From: Dicyema japonicum
Lineage: Eukaryota; Dicyemida; Rhombozoa; Dicyemidae
NCBI GenBank assembly: GCA_011109175.1
Contig: RDEW01000016.1
Location: forward strand, 958,547 to 1,022,546
Reading direction: 5' to 3'
Length of the DNA stretch: 64,000 nt
The notes below the pieces were generated by a model. That model saw only the letters and a list, made by a program, of their open reading frames with translations. It was not told the DNA's origin and ran no database searches. Positions 35,266 to 48,112 of this stretch are shown piece by piece. Each line of letters opens with the position of its first letter. Within the stretch, counting starts at the first letter, position 1. The position numbers were made by a program, and so were the translations under genes.

Positions 35266-35555
35266 GCATAGTGGTTAGGTGTCGGGCTAAAGTGGCTTAG
35301 GTCACGGGTTTGATTCTCGCTGCTGTTCACCTGGTGAAAGGTTCAACGCATCTACGATGCGGAAAGGGCTTGACAAGTGACGCGTCATCAGTGGAGATTC
35401 ACTGCGGAACTGGATAGTCAAAAGGACATGCACACAAGAAAAAGAAAAAAAAGAAGTGAAGAGCATTCCTTGGTTCTCCCTTTACGATTAGCTATAATAA
35501 CTGTTCTTTACTCAAATAAAGTGTGTGTTCTGCACGAGCGAAACCTTAGACATCT
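35266..35555 (+). mobile_element. Unit 2 copy of the plus-strand SINE
   Basis: Equivalent to 11949-12235: TGGCATAGTGGTTAGG head, B box GGGTTTGATTCTCG, the same body. It differs by a one-base loss at GACGCGTCATC and a few substitutions. Confidence 0.75.
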
Positions 35556-36996
35556 TACGTGCTTATGGCAACGCGGTAGTGCTTAATTACTATTAAATTT
35601 TAAAACATGATTCCCAGATATTTGATGTGCTATTGGTAGAGAGAATTCGTTTTTTGAGGAGGATTCTCGATTTGAAGTACTAGTCCTCGTTTAAATGTAG
35701 TAAATATAGTCGGAAAGGACTTGGTTGGCAAAACTTCATATTATATTCATGGAGTCAGAGTGTTACCTATTTTTGTATGACCTCAGTGGCTGTTTGATAA
35801 TCATAGAAGCAGCAGGCGATGTGGATACCATTAACATTTAGCTGAGGAATCGTTAGAGAGTAGCCATAACAAAGGTTTGGTTACACATCACCAGACAGGA
35901 GCAACAATAAGAAAACGGAAATATTGCAAAACTATTTGAGGAAGAGAACTATCTAGAACAACGGATTCTGACATCATATTTGTATAATATGTTGGACACA
36001 TTATTATTACCTTAGAATCACCTGATTAAAAGTAAATAAAGTTCATAACTAAGTGACCCTAGACCGACATGGGGGAGGTCCTATCCGAAGTGGGAGAAAA
36101 TCCTGGATGACTTTACAGATACTTTGAACACATTGTAGGAACACTCATTAAACTTATTATCTTGCTCCTCGAAAACATATGAGAGTAACAAAAAGGATTG
36201 CTCTTGGAATGAGGTTCGAGGAAGTTCTGAATGATCAAGAAACCCTCTTAAAACCAAGGCAAAACATTATCAAAATCTGATTTAAGGTTTAAAAACACAT
36301 ATTCTAAACTTGGGGTGCTTCAAGACATTCTTTCAATTCAATGTCCATTACCAAGAGAGTGTGGGCATTCATATTGATGACAGCCATTCCAGGCACAGTT
36401 GTTTACTTAATGTTATCAATGGCTTTTCTACTCGTCCCCACCACAAAGAAATCCATCTCCAAGGTTTAAAACTGTCGCGAGCCACAGACTTACCTTGATA
36501 GCTAAAATGTAAATCATTGTCAAAAAATAAAATATTCAATTATTTCAAAGAAAACACTAACTAATTATTGATAATTAAATTTTAAGGCGTTTAGAATGCA
36601 CCTTCTTTACAATTCCCTCTCTATCTTTAACATTGACAAAATTGTTAAACAATTTAGCAACAATAGTGACAGCATCTCCGTAGGGATGTTCAAACCTTTG
36701 CAGACGTAGTGAAGGATTAGTTCCATAGTCCTTCTGAATTTTTCTGAATACGAACCTTTTAAGTAATTATAAATTATCTCCAATGTTAAATTCATATTTC
36801 GATCGATGCACTCCCATCTTTTTATTCATCCTTTTATAATAAGGAGAATTCAATTCTACCCGAGGAAAATCAAATCCGATGTTCAGCCAGAAGGCCAATG
36901 TAATGTAATTATAGGTTCGCCATATTGTAAAATTATTTTAATTTTTTTTTATTTAACCCAAGAACACCAATAGTTAATTTAATTGGATTAAACTAA
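35556..36996 (-). pseudogene. Unit 2 copy: unassigned interval and possible integrase remnant
   Basis: Equivalent to 12236-13685. The integrase-like remnant (FNIGD ... KKVHSKRF) lies at about 36585-36935. Nothing new relative to unit 1. Confidence 0.35.
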
Positions 36997-37380
36997 TTAG
37001 GTGATCCCGGCCGCCTCCATCAGGTCTCTCATCTTTTTTCGGTGGACCTTCCGAGATCCAACACAGCTTCTCTGAGGACGGGAGGGTTTTGAAAGAAAAG
37101 CAAGAGGGGTGATGTAAAGTCTTCTAGTAAGACCCAATCCATTGGAGCATTGTAGGAAGTTGGATTTTCGGCACAGAGCGGCGAATCCCTTCCCATTTTG
37201 TCCGATAAGGTCTTCCAGAGAGGTGGGTGTGAGACTGACTGTTCTCACGAGCTTGCCGATAGTTGTAGCTGATAGGAACTGAATATCACTGATTTTCTGT
37301 TTGTTCGTCCAGGATAGGTTGATAGACGCACAGGCGTAGCTGATAGATTGCTCAATGAATTGTTTATGTAATAGTTTCAA
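36997..37380 (-). pseudogene. Unit 2 copy: LINE family D C-terminal fragment
   Basis: Same as 13686-14069 with a handful of substitutions (ends KVHRKKMRDLMEAAGIT). Confidence 0.7.
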
Positions 37381-37546
37381 TGCTGGGAAAGGGGTTCTGA
37401 TGCCACCAAAAATAGAAAAAAAGATTTTAATAAATAAGTAATAATTTAATAATTATTATTTATATTATCGTAGAATTAATCTTTATATCGGAATATAATA
37501 TATAAAAATAGAAAAAATGTAGTACTGATTAAATTTTAATTAAAAT

Positions 37547-38111
37547 TCAATTCTACCAGGGTCTCCACCTCCTCTCATGCCGGAGCGGAATTGGCAGATC
37601 TTCTCGACATTCGGCAATGAACGGCATCATTAAGAGGGCATTAGAATCGGCTGGATTCCGTTGCCGGATCGAACCGACTGGTCTATTTGACAACGGAAGA
37701 CGCCCTGACGGCATGACCTCCTTTCCTTTTGAGCGAGGGCGAAACCTTGTATGGGATGTGACCTGTGTCTGCTCTTTCGCCCCAAGCAAAAAAAATTATT
37801 CACCGGGCAGACCTTCTTCTCAAGCAGAGGAAGTAAAAAATGCTAAATACTCTGATATCAGCGACAGGTACATTTTTCGCACCTGTCGCGATTGAAACTT
37901 CGGGGAACTTTGGCCCTAAAACGCTGAAGCTCCTGAACCATTTGGGAAAACTACTAACTGACAAAACTGGTGATCTTCGTGAGACGAGATGGCTCAAGGA
38001 GAGGCTCTCGTTGGCTGTTGTCCGTGGGAATAGCTTGTGCATCTCCAACAGCTGAATTAAAATTAACTATTCTTTTTCCATTTAAAAAATTTTGTAATAA
38101 AGGAAGTTGTC
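37547..38111 (+). mobile_element. LINE family B insertion present only in unit 2, 10-bp TSD
   Basis: TAATTAAAAT occurs at 37537-37546 and again at 38112-38121, and once at the empty site in unit 1 (14221-14230). The insert encodes, plus strand, a zinc-knuckle-like segment (GLHLLSCRSGIGRSSRHSA) and then LESAGFRCRIEPTGL, RRPDGMTSFPFERGRNLVWD and VTCVCSFA. After a shift near 37870 it reads AIETSGNFGPKT and LSLAVVRGNSLCISNS with a stop. The rest is 3' UTR ending GTAATAAAGGAAGTTGTC. It is a 5'-truncated copy, as expected of target-primed reverse transcription. Confidence 0.88.
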
Positions 38112-38121
38112 TAATTAAAAT

Positions 38122-38990
38122 AACAGTTATGACACCAGATGACAGCTGTTATAGGTAACGTCTGTGGCTCGCGACAATCGTAGATATAAAGAACCCGCTA
38201 TTATACATCTCAACTTACTAAAAGAGCTCCAGGAGAAATCTTACTGATAAAGCAATTCATAGAACAAATACTGAGGAAGCAATTTCATGGAACTCTTTTC
38301 GAATATCGACGTCAGGGAATTATTTCAGTGGTTATCACATAGGAACAATTCTCCAAGATCCGAAGGATTGGTGTGTCTTATACAAGACCGTAATCTGTTC
38401 TTCAACAATGCTGGAGAAAAGTGCAACCATAGTAACTCTCCAGGAAAGTGTCGACCATTTGACAACATGGTGTGGTCGTATGTTGAACAATGATTACCTG
38501 TGAAGACGTGATGAGGTGGTTAAATACAAACATCTGCACCTGTGTCTTCAATATGGAATTAAGAAGACTAAGAGACTCGAGACAGACTCCGTGCAGTCTA
38601 TTTTTGTTAACGAGTCTGTAGAGATTAAAGAGGTACAACAATAGCCACGGACAATGAGTGATACAAAATAAAAACCGGACATATTTGTTGTCGATAGGAT
38701 TATCCATATAAAAACTCTAATGGGGAATCACATCCCAAAAATCGCTAAAGTATGTCGAGAAGGCACACAAGTATGATCTCTTAGCAAGCGAACTCGGTTA
38801 ATACACAAAAAAGTATAGAGTGCCAGTTGACTTGGGACTGTCAGCAAATATTACAAGCACCATTTAGAAGCCTTGAAGCTGGAATGTCCTTGAAAGCCTA
38901 TGTACAGACTGTCACGATTAAGAAGACAACAGAGAGTATTCTTAATGGATACAAAGATTAATTGTGGACGACGATGAGTAGGTAGGTAAG
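38122..38990 (+). pseudogene. Unit 2 copy: LINE family C C-terminal domain
   Basis: Equivalent to 14250-15120, with an extra 25-30 bp deletion near 38150 and a stop in the RRH segment. The KPDIFVVDR segment is retained. Confidence 0.55.
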
Positions 38991-39935
38991 AGTTACCCCT
39001 AAAAATATAAATATGGGTTGGACACACTAGAAGGAGATATGGGAATAAGAGGGAGTTAATGGCACACATTTCTTCGAAAGAAGGAGAGGATTATTTGGCG
39101 TTTTTTAAGGTCATGTCTAACATAACTACAGGAAAAAAATTAAAAAAAGTAAATAAAAATTTTTGCAAAATACAAGATACTTAAAAAACGCTTTCAAGTT
39201 TAAAATTTCGGTGTTTAAATAAATGATGTAGAAGGATATTTATTAGATAGCTGTAATCGTGAAGAGGAATATGCCGTTTGCCAAATAATCGACGAGTTAG
39301 TTCCGGGGTACAATCAGCGACACGATGTTAAAGTACTTTACTCGAGTTATAAAATTTACGATAAAAGTATTCAAATATGTCGAGACAACCGGAGCGATAA
39401 GCAACAAGTACCTGATCGTCCTTAACAAACTCGGTAGTATTGCCTCGTTTAGAAGCCACTATGACAACTAAATGTGATGTTCATTCAGTTGGTCTCCATA
39501 GAACTCCTGGGGGAGACACTGCCATCAATAAAGTGGCAATAATAAATTAATCAGTTTATGAAATGACCTACTTTTTCAATAAAAAAATTAATTCACATAT
39601 TTCTGTCGATTTTGTCAAAATAACTCACTAACTCGTAGGAAAGTATTAAGTGATACGTCTGTCCCATAGATCTGTCAACTTTGGGGTGTAGACAGACAGT
39701 GTACAAGTTCGGGACATTCAAAAAAGTGATTTGCAGTCAACTCATAACAAAAAACACCATTCTCATCATTCAGATACGTGCGTATGTTAATGAGAGGATA
39801 CGTCATTTATTTATTTGAGAGGATACGTCATAAAGTGAGGAGGACATTAATTAAACAAGACTACACAAAAGTTAAACTAAATAAAAAATAAAAGTACAAT
39901 GTGTGTTAATTATTTTTAAATGGATTAAATTTAAA
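38991..39935. other. Unit 2 copy of the interval 3' of HPRT
   Basis: Equivalent to 15121-16083, including the unassigned frame at about 39223-39425. A deletion of about 30 bp near 39035 relative to unit 1 (about 15155-15190) is the main difference. Confidence 0.4.
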
Positions 39936-40693
39936 TTAGTTATTTCGATAATGATTTATTGCTGTTTGGTTAATGACGCAAATGTCCCTAAGATCTCTGA
40001 AATGTTCATTATAGTCTATTCCAAATCCCACGATAAATCTGTCTGGTACACTAAACCCCACATCAGCTAATAAATTTAAAATGCAAACATTCTGGTGTCC
40101 CATTCTGTCCTGTAATTCGTTTTTGGCAGAGAATTGCTAACCTGACTGAATTTGGTTTAAAATCTGAGATGACTTTAATCAGTTTAGAGAGGGTTAACCC
40201 AGTATCGAGTATATCATCGACAATCAAGACGTTCTAACAATTAACAGGAGTCAGTTACATTCTGATATACACATTCAAGGCAATCTTCAAGGGCAATAGT
40301 CACGTTTCCTGTAGATTTGTCGTTCTATCAATATAATAACGTTTCTACCGCGTAACTGCTAGCTTTGATGAATTCTGGTCTGATTTTCACATAATCTGAG
40401 TTTGAACAGTCAGAATTCAGCCTTTCAATAGCATCCATAAGAGCATGGAAAAACTTAAAGCCCCTTTGAGGAGGCACACCATGACTAGTTCCTGCCCTCT
40501 TGAATCATTCCAAATTTCCTGTGCCATTGCATCAATTCTTAATAATTGAAAAAGCTACCGATTTATAATCACATCGCGGCTAATCATAACACTTTCAATA
40601 TGATCCGTTAATATTGGGTGAACTCCATTCTTATCTGTGTGAATACATAAGTCGGGGATCTTCAATGATTCATAATCAAACCGTAATTGTCAT
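39936..40693 (-). CDS. HPRT1: HPRT-like gene, unit 2 copy, same apparent 1-nt deletion
   Basis: Same six-exon structure and intron sizes as 16084-16838. Differences include an in-frame 3-nt insertion near the C-terminus (CVINQTA in place of CVIKTA), and IPDLC for ISDSC just after the first intron. The T-run in exon 3 is one base short exactly as in unit 1 (about 40455). If the lesion is real, neither copy can make a full-length enzyme without a frame correction. Confidence 0.88.
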
Positions 40694-40998
40694 TTTATTA
40701 ATATTTTAGGTCAGTATTTATTAAGAATATTTTTTAAAATTAAATCACAATTTTTTTTAATTTAAATAATAAAATAATGAGGCCTTAGTATTTTATTCAA
40801 AAACTCGAAAGATTAAAAATAAAAATAATAAAAATCAATTTTTGTTATAAGTAAGGCGACTATGCCACGTGGCGCCAACGTTTGTGTAGTGGATACTTGA
40901 ATTGAAGATTTTTTTGTTTGTTTCTTGTGTTCCTCCTCTTCTCTTTTGGCTACAGGGAGCTTGAATTGTTATCGTACGTCATATGATTCACTATTTCT

Positions 40999-41478
40999 TT
41001 GGCGCTAGATATAATCATAAATTATATCCAAAAAGGACCATTAGTCAACAACCGTCCAGAGGAGTCCCCACTGAACGGCAACTCCTTTATGTCCGAGCAA
41101 GCGTGGACTGCTGAGGGAGGCTGGGATCACCCTAATTTTTTCATTCTGGCAATGACGGTGGTTTCTGGTCCAATAGATTTAATTTAAATTTAATTAAAAA
41201 ATTTTTTTGAACCACAGTTTTAAAAGTTTTTAACAATTTTGAAGAACATACGAATTTTTGACTTTATGGGCAAAATCGGCCTAATTATCACTTTAGTGTT
41301 CGTTTTTGCCTCTCACGATAGCAACAGGGATCAACTAGAGAACTTACTGAGTTTTACGGACCTCATGGATTCTGAGAGTTGCCAGACATCCAAGACTCTT
41401 GAAGTTAAAAAAAACTTTTTGCTTATTCCTCAGTCGTCCTACAGCAATCCAAAGGAACCTGAACCTGTTAATGACTAA
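40999..41478 (+). other. Unit 2 copy of two unassigned open frames
   Basis: Equivalent to 17143-17622. The first frame differs at two residues (NGNSF for NDNSF, TAEGG for TAKGG); the second is identical. The lack of change in two copies is compatible with either a recent duplication or constraint. Confidence 0.3.
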
Positions 41479-41917
41479 AATTATAATTTTTTAAATTTTC
41501 AACTAGAACCACATGACTATAAAGGAGATCAACAGCTAACTTCACAATCGTACATTTTAAAAGTATACATACAAGATAACTATTTATTGCCCCACGATGA
41601 CTGGGTTATAGGAGAAAAGTCATCAAAGTGATCCAAGACCGACAATGGAGAGGCCAACGCCGGCGAGAAAGATATGCCAAGGACTGTAGGAGTATTGTCT
41701 AGTTAAAGGTTGATAAAATTGTTAATATATTTTTAAATAATTTCAGTCATAAAGAGCCATAAAATATCTAACTATCTTGTATTCCTTAACCATAATGTAA
41801 AAACCGCATTTTAATGGAAAATTTATGAGTCAATAAATTTGCCATTAAAACATAATTTAATACTATAATTAATGACATTTACAGAGTTGACCAGTTAACT
41901 CCTTAACTCTCTCGGTC

Positions 41918-42290
41918 TTGATGAACATTTACAAACAATACATCGAACCATGCTTCTCGTACGCGTGTGCTTCGTGGGGACCTTCATTATCATGGACGAA
42001 CACTAAGAAAATCGAGGACGTTCAAAAGAAGGCTTTCAGAATGACGGAGCGGTGGTCTTGTGGGAGACACAGAACCGGACCGACTACTCTGGAGGCCCTC
42101 ATTAAACAAAACTCCGGCATGCGGGAAGGTGGCCCTGCAAATACAGTCAGCCGCCCAGTACGAGCTTGTGTGGGTACGAGGGAGGAGCACCGGGAAAGAA
42201 TGAGGATTTTGGCGGAACGCATCGGATCACGTGATAGTTAGTTTTGGTTTTACCGTGGTCTTGAGGTGCTAAATAAAATAAAAAACTCTA
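41918..42290 (+). pseudogene. Unit 2 copy: LINE family D 3' end
   Basis: Equivalent to 18038-18430. A one-base difference near the end (GIGSRDS for GIT-stop) changes the final residues. Confidence 0.7.
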
Positions 42291-42405
42291 TAATTAATAA
42301 ATTGTTACACCAGAGGTTTTCTCTGAGAGATTGAAAGCACAATCTCGTCAAGGTTGGGAGATTTTCAAAAGCGGCGTTGATTCCGAGAAGGTTTCGGAAT
42401 TGCCA

Positions 42406-43098
42406 TCATTCAAATGGTTCTCGGTTTATATCCGCTGATGTCTTTTCCTGCTGAGCCAGAGATTTATCAAAGATGAGTTTCCAAAGGGGACTTTGTATAG
42501 TTATGTAATCGTGAGATCTTCTTGATATTCCGTTTTTGATCAGTTGTTTCGACTTTGTAACAAACTGTCTTGTCGAGAAATAGTTTCTGTTTTTATTCGA
42601 TAATATTTGGAAGACCAGCACAAACAATCACGACTAATTAATTTAAGGAAGAAACCCAAGGGAGGACGTTTGCTTGTGTCAACCAAATCCATCCTTCAAC
42701 AGTCCATTACAGGCTTTCGCATCCGAAAAGAGTTAGAGGTCCATCTTCTTCCATTTTCATAAAAAGCTCAACTGACAGTGACATCACTTCATTCTTCGGG
42801 AGAAGATTTTTCATAATGATAATCTTCACCAGTGAAGTTGGTCGGGGAGAAAGTGAAAGGATCTTTTCCAACAATTGTGTCGTGTCAGAAGTACTCGTCG
42901 ACTCGTGGATGTGATCCTGTCGACGAGAATTGACCCTTTACTGAAAAGTTCACATTTCGAATTCGAAACCACGACAGTCATATCCGATGTCATTGGATGT
43001 ATGGATTCTGAAAATATCAGCATTGTCGGGGGAGGGCTTTTCTTCAGACTGTTCTTGCCTCTTATATAATCATGTTGAACCGTTAACCATATGATCAA
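42406..43098 (-). other. Unit 2 copy of the unassigned coding-like region
   Basis: Equivalent to 18550-19165. Here an extra T breaks the frame after CWKRSFHFLPDQ, which argues against this exact frame being under selection. Confidence 0.3.
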
Positions 43099-43526
43099 TA
43101 GAAATGTAACGACGTACTTCTAAGAGCATAACAAACTTAACGACAGATTGACTAAAGATTCCAACTTGCAAGGTCATAGCTACATAATTGGGAGATTTCT
43201 TTGTGACTGGATCGTGTTTAAGATATTCAACAAAGTCAGGTCGTATCCTTTAAAAAATTCCTTAATTCTTGACTCAGTAAATAATTATTAGGACGATTGT
43301 CATTAGACTCAAGTACACCTCAATGTCTTTGCAATGGATAAGCTTATATCGATCATGATCCATGAGAATCGATAATATCCTATTAGAAATAATATAAATA
43401 AAAAAAATATTTGTTTAATTTAATAAATTAAGAAAATATTTTAATAATATCCATGATCGTTTTTAAACGTAATCATTTTTGTTTTCTTGTGGTGAGGACC
43501 AAATTAACTTTATAAAAATAAAATAA

Positions 43527-44246
43527 ATGAAATTAATAGCAATATCTATCTTATTCAAACACACAGAAAACGCAAAAACAGACTGCTTGTCACAGGCAAG
43601 CGATCTTGACTCCTTTGGTTACTTTATCCGCTCTTCGTAATCTATATAGTAATTTCTAGAGTTCGTCAGTTCATAAACTTTGCCTCTAAGCAAATCACGA
43701 TGAGAACTCCCTTCAATACCCACCAGACCATCAAAGAAGAGGGTATTTTTTAAAGCTCATGTTGGTAGAGTACAACTGTCACGTGTTTGTTCGACCCGAC
43801 GGACTCTGTGCTGTTGCCGTAACCGATTTAGAGTACCCAGAAAAGATTGCCCACTTTCTGCTGAACAAAGTGAGACATAATTTCCATTTTAGGTTATGGA
43901 TGAATTCTCGGCTACTTTTAGGGGCGTTTCATGGAATTCTCCTGCGGATTGGTCCATCGAATATCCTACCTGATGGAGTACTTACATAAATATCAGGATC
44001 CAAAAGAGGCTGATCCGTTGGTGAAGACCCAACAAGACCTGGATGACATAAAAATCATCATAGTTTGGCCGTTTTGTGAAAGTAGAAAAATACCATACAA
44101 TCGATGCTTGAAAGAGGGGAAAAGTTGGACGATTTGGTGACGAAATCAGAACAACTTAATTCACAAGCGAGATTCTTTTATACGACGGTCTGTGTTTATG
44201 TTTATTGTAGGCGAAAAAGGCTAATCGGTGCTGTAATTTATTCTGA
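43527..44246 (+). CDS. YKT6: YKT6-type R-SNARE, unit 2 copy, same apparent 1-nt deletion
   Basis: Identical layout to 19666-20385, offset by 23861 bases. Intron positions and lengths are the same and the end AKKANRCCNLF is retained. The one-base deficit at CCTACCTGATGG (about 43965-43976) is shared. I saw no coding difference between the two units in the exons compared. Confidence 0.92.
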
Positions 44247-45589
44247 TCCATTCTGCTTGATTACTTTATGATTTTTGAATTAATTATTATTTATTTTATT
44301 ATTTTTAATTTGTTATTTATAATTGTTAATTTAATTTGTATTTTTTAAAATTTGTATATTTCATTGTGGTGTTATTTATTACATTTTTTTCAATAATAAT
44401 AATATTAAAAATTACACTTTTAAATAATCTTTTAATAATCTTTTTAAATAAATTACACTTTTTTAATAATCCCAGAAGTACCTGATGGAAATTTTAACTA
44501 ATTCCCACATAGAAACCTCCCTCTGTAGTAGGAAAGAAAGGGATTCTTTTTATAACTATCACATATTTGTTATATATCGCATGCCACAACGGTTACAGTG
44601 GTAATAAGGTCGGTCAGGGCGACTGTATTAACTATTTTTATTTTGTATTATTAATAAAGATAATAAAGGTCACTGACCCTGTTAAACAGAATCGGATCTC
44701 GGAGAGGAAAACTGATAGAATAGAAAGGAGCTGGCTGATTGAGCGTAATTCCTTGCAAATCGTGAGGGGAAATGCGTTATAGATTATGAGAGCAGTCAGT
44801 AATTGCTAACTGTTAATTTTTGTCTTTAATTGGTTTAATAAATTTAAAAAAAAGAAGTTAAGTACTATAACGTTTATTTTAGTGTAACCGTAATGGCATG
44901 TGACATAGACCTATTGGGAACCACTCAACTGGATTGGATATATCGAAGACTTGATAGTGTTTGACATACAAGTAGGCTTACTACTTTATTATTCTAGAAA
45001 TCCGGGACATTTATTAATTTTGATAATCAAAATACGGGACTTTCCGAAACAAAAAAAATTTTCATTTTTGAACTGAATATACTTTATCTAGAAATTTTTG
45101 ATTTTTTTCAAAAAATTAATGCACAGCATGTCAATGTTCAATTTGCAACTCAAAACTGTTTTGAGGGTTCTTCTTTCATTCAGCCTCTTTCTTTTGACCA
45201 ATTGGAATTCATAGTTGAAAATATTCTTCTACAATATTCTTATCACAATCCCACATTACTAAATAATAAATATGATAATCTATGCTAATTAATCCAAGAC
45301 TTTGAAGGTGTTAACTTCCTTTTCGATTTACTTGAGTATGAGTCCCTGAGACAATCCGGATCCCAAGTGATTAATCACTGACGACGGTGACGTCACTCGT
45401 CAATCCCGTTAAACCATATTATTTTGTATTTTAACAGATTTTGATTAGTTTTTTATATTTGCTGCGGGAGAGACCGGCACTTGTCTCATCTCATTTAATA
45501 GTTCCCTACTAGTTAGTGAGTTATTCATCCGTACTTTAAAGTAGCAAGATTAGAACCCGTGAAAATCAGGATTTTATCAAGCACATCCA
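44247..45589. other. Unit 2 copy: LINE family B end, SINE body and a 534-bp deletion scar
   Basis: The family B end lies at about 44672-44785 and the SINE body at 45290-45405. At about 45465 (TTTGCTGC then GGGAGAGACC) sequence corresponding to unit 1 21607-22140 is missing. The third copy at 57.3-57.8 kb retains that segment, so this is a loss in unit 2. Confidence 0.6.
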
Positions 45590-45965
45590 CCATAATTGAA
45601 AGTCAATAACAACTGTTTGTCCAAAAGTAAAAAGGATATTTTAAATCTTATTATTTTTCGGTAAATTCTTCAACTAAAAACAAGCTGAGAAACCTATTTC
45701 ACCAACGGATGAAATAAACAGATTCAGAAATTGTATTTCATTAAAGATTAAATTAGAATAAATATTGTCGTTTTTGATTGACGAAGTGTCGTTATTGATA
45801 GGAAAACCCTATAAATGGAGTCTAAATTTTCTGTTAATAGAGTTTTTCTGGAAAAACGACATATTCCTCTTTAAGATTACAGCTTATCTAAAAATGTTTT
45901 TCTACATCAGCGTTTTCTCAACCTTTTTTCCAGGAAATCTTGTTTTTAACAATAAAATTTTATTT
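45590..45965. repeat. Unit 2 copy of the dispersed non-coding repeat
   Basis: Equivalent to 22290-22640, with many small indels and clearly more divergence than in the gene-bearing parts of the unit. Confidence 0.45.
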
Positions 45966-46131
45966 TATTAACTATGGGAAAAAACGGCTGCTGACATCAC
46001 GGAGTAAGCGTTTCCGCATACAATTGCAATCCCAATTCGTTGCCTCAGCCAGACCGCTTTCACTAAATCTAGAAAATATTTTCAGGAGACTTCTTATTTT
46101 TTACATTCAAATTAATTTAATATTGTTATAT

Positions 46132-46528
46132 TTATTATTATTTTATTTATTAACCCCGGATACACCAAGAAAGAAGTTAAAGTAAACAACTAATTCAGCG
46201 ACAGGTACATTTTCGCACTGTCGCGATTGAAACTTCGGGGAACTTTTGGCCCTAAAACGCTGAAGTTCCTGAACCATTTGGGAAAACTACTGACTGACAA
46301 AACTGGTGAATCTTCGTGAGACGAGATGGCTCAAGGAGAGGCTCTCGTTGGCTGTTGTCCGTGGGAATAGCTTGTGCATCTCCCAACAGCTGAATTAAAA
46401 TTAAAATTAACCATTCTTTTCTTTTTCCTTATAAAAAAACTAATTAAGTGTATCAGTTTCCATTCACAGAAACAGAGTCCATCCGGAATCAACATAAAAG
46501 GTAAGACGTCCATTACATGCAGTTGTGG
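46132..46528 (+). mobile_element. Composite insertion with a perfect 23-bp direct repeat, unit 2 only
   Basis: Positions 46109-46131 are repe​ated exactly at 46529-46551; unit 1 has the sequence once (ending at 22800). The insert starts with an A/T-rich tail-like run followed by ACCCCGGATACACCAAG, which on the minus strand looks like a LINE 3' end. It then contains family B C-terminal coding sequence on the plus strand (LRETRWLKERLSLAVVRGN) nearly identical to the 37.9-38.05 kb insertion. Opposite orientations within one insert indicate a chimeric or inverted integration product. Confidence 0.75.
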
Positions 46529-46940
46529 AAATTAATTTAATATTGTTATATATGATGTATAATTGTTGGTTTTAAATAAAAAATGATTTTAAAACATGAA
46601 ATCTAATTTTGTAGGGGATGTCTGGTTTCTGTAACTGAAAGCCATGCGCTTATCGCCCTTTCCTCGAAGGAGATTTCCGAAGTAAAATTTCAACAATGGA
46701 AACATCGCAATGATCGCAATGGAAATTTTTTTTCTCCATAAAATAATATTATTTTAGAATGGAATTTTTCATTAACAAGAAATATGTTTTTACCTACTAA
46801 TTTTATTACTATTTACCTTCCGTCATAAATTTAGTTAAAATACTGAAAATGTCAGCAAGAAAAAACAATTTAGTTTAACTTTGGGGGATTTAAGCATTTC
46901 TAAGAAATATGATATCCACACTCTCAAAAAATTGAAAATA

Positions 46941-48112
46941 CACCCGACCCTCGCAAATTAGCCACCTTGCAAATTGCCAACTTTTAAATTGGCCACATTT
47001 TGAAAATTTTTCTTAGAAAAATCCTATTCTCCTTATAAACATTTAATAAATACAGTTAAAGTAAAATATTATTTATTAACTATGGGGGAGAGCGACTGCT
47101 GACTTTACGGAGTAAGCGTTTCCGCGGATAACTGCGATCCCATTTTGTTGCCTCTGCCAGACCGCTTCCCGCACGTCTTTCTTACGGTGGGCCAATTTCC
47201 TTCGATTTCCTTTAAAAGAGGCTGTGATACTTCCCACCGCACCAGACGTCTCGATTGCCACCGTACAAAACGGTAGCGGTCCCCGATTTCGCCATATTTT
47301 TTAATCTTGATGTTCTCGGCCAGATCGGCTACCGATCCAGCAGACTACGCCGAGCTGAGCATCATCGAGTTCGAGATAAAATCCACAACAGTGCAGTCCC
47401 ATACGAGCGATTTTCCCTCAGTGAACGGAAAGATTGTTAACCCATCCGGTCTTTTCCCGTCTCCGCGGTTCAATCCCACGGGCTTCCACCACTGCCGAAA
47501 AGCCTGCAGCTTCAAGAGCACGCATGACAATGTTGTTCATAGCAGCGTGGCGGGGTGCTCTGTCCGCACTCCTTTTGCACGATAGTGGATGCAGCCCTTT
47601 GGCATCGACGATCCCTCCACAACGACATTGGTGTTCGACGCAAACATCAACTCCCAGGCGTTGTGCGATCCAATTCGAATACAGTCATCGTCCAAAAAGG
47701 TCCCTAGGGAGAGGAACACGGGAGTGCATCCAGCCACGCTCCGCTCCCATGGTTGGCGGTAGACACGAGGCATGCAAGACGATGCTGGTTGGCCTCAGAA
47801 TTTAGCACGCCGAAGATATTCTTGGAGTAGATCTCATCCCAGTCACGTTGCCTCTAAGGATCGTTCGTCGTATCCAAACCAGTTTCACACCATTCGCGAC
47901 GAGCTTCGTCGAAGACTTTTTCCCAAGAAAGTCCGGTTGGATAACGTAGGATATCTTGTACCAAAAGGCTTCCATTTGAGAGCGATGAACACATATGCTG
48001 GAAAAACGATCTTCAGCGCTGACCTGAGACCCTCTCCTCGAGGCGTGTAGGAAGCTTGCATTGGTTTCCAACTCGGTACATCAAAGTGGATGTTTAAAAG
48101 CAATTCAGCTGA
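46941..48112 (-). pseudogene. Unit 2 copy: Tigger left end plus LINE family B 3' half
   Basis: The Tigger left terminal repeat (CACCCGACCCTCGC) is followed by family B sequence on the minus strand: FLDDDCIRIGSHNAWELMFA, VGLNRGDGKRPDGLTIFPFT followed by EGKSLVWDCTVVDFIS, and IETSGAVGSI. Here the RPDG catalytic motif is intact, whereas unit 1 has RPNG. The element ends abruptly at 48112 where sequence equivalent to unit 1 30358 begins. Confidence 0.75.
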
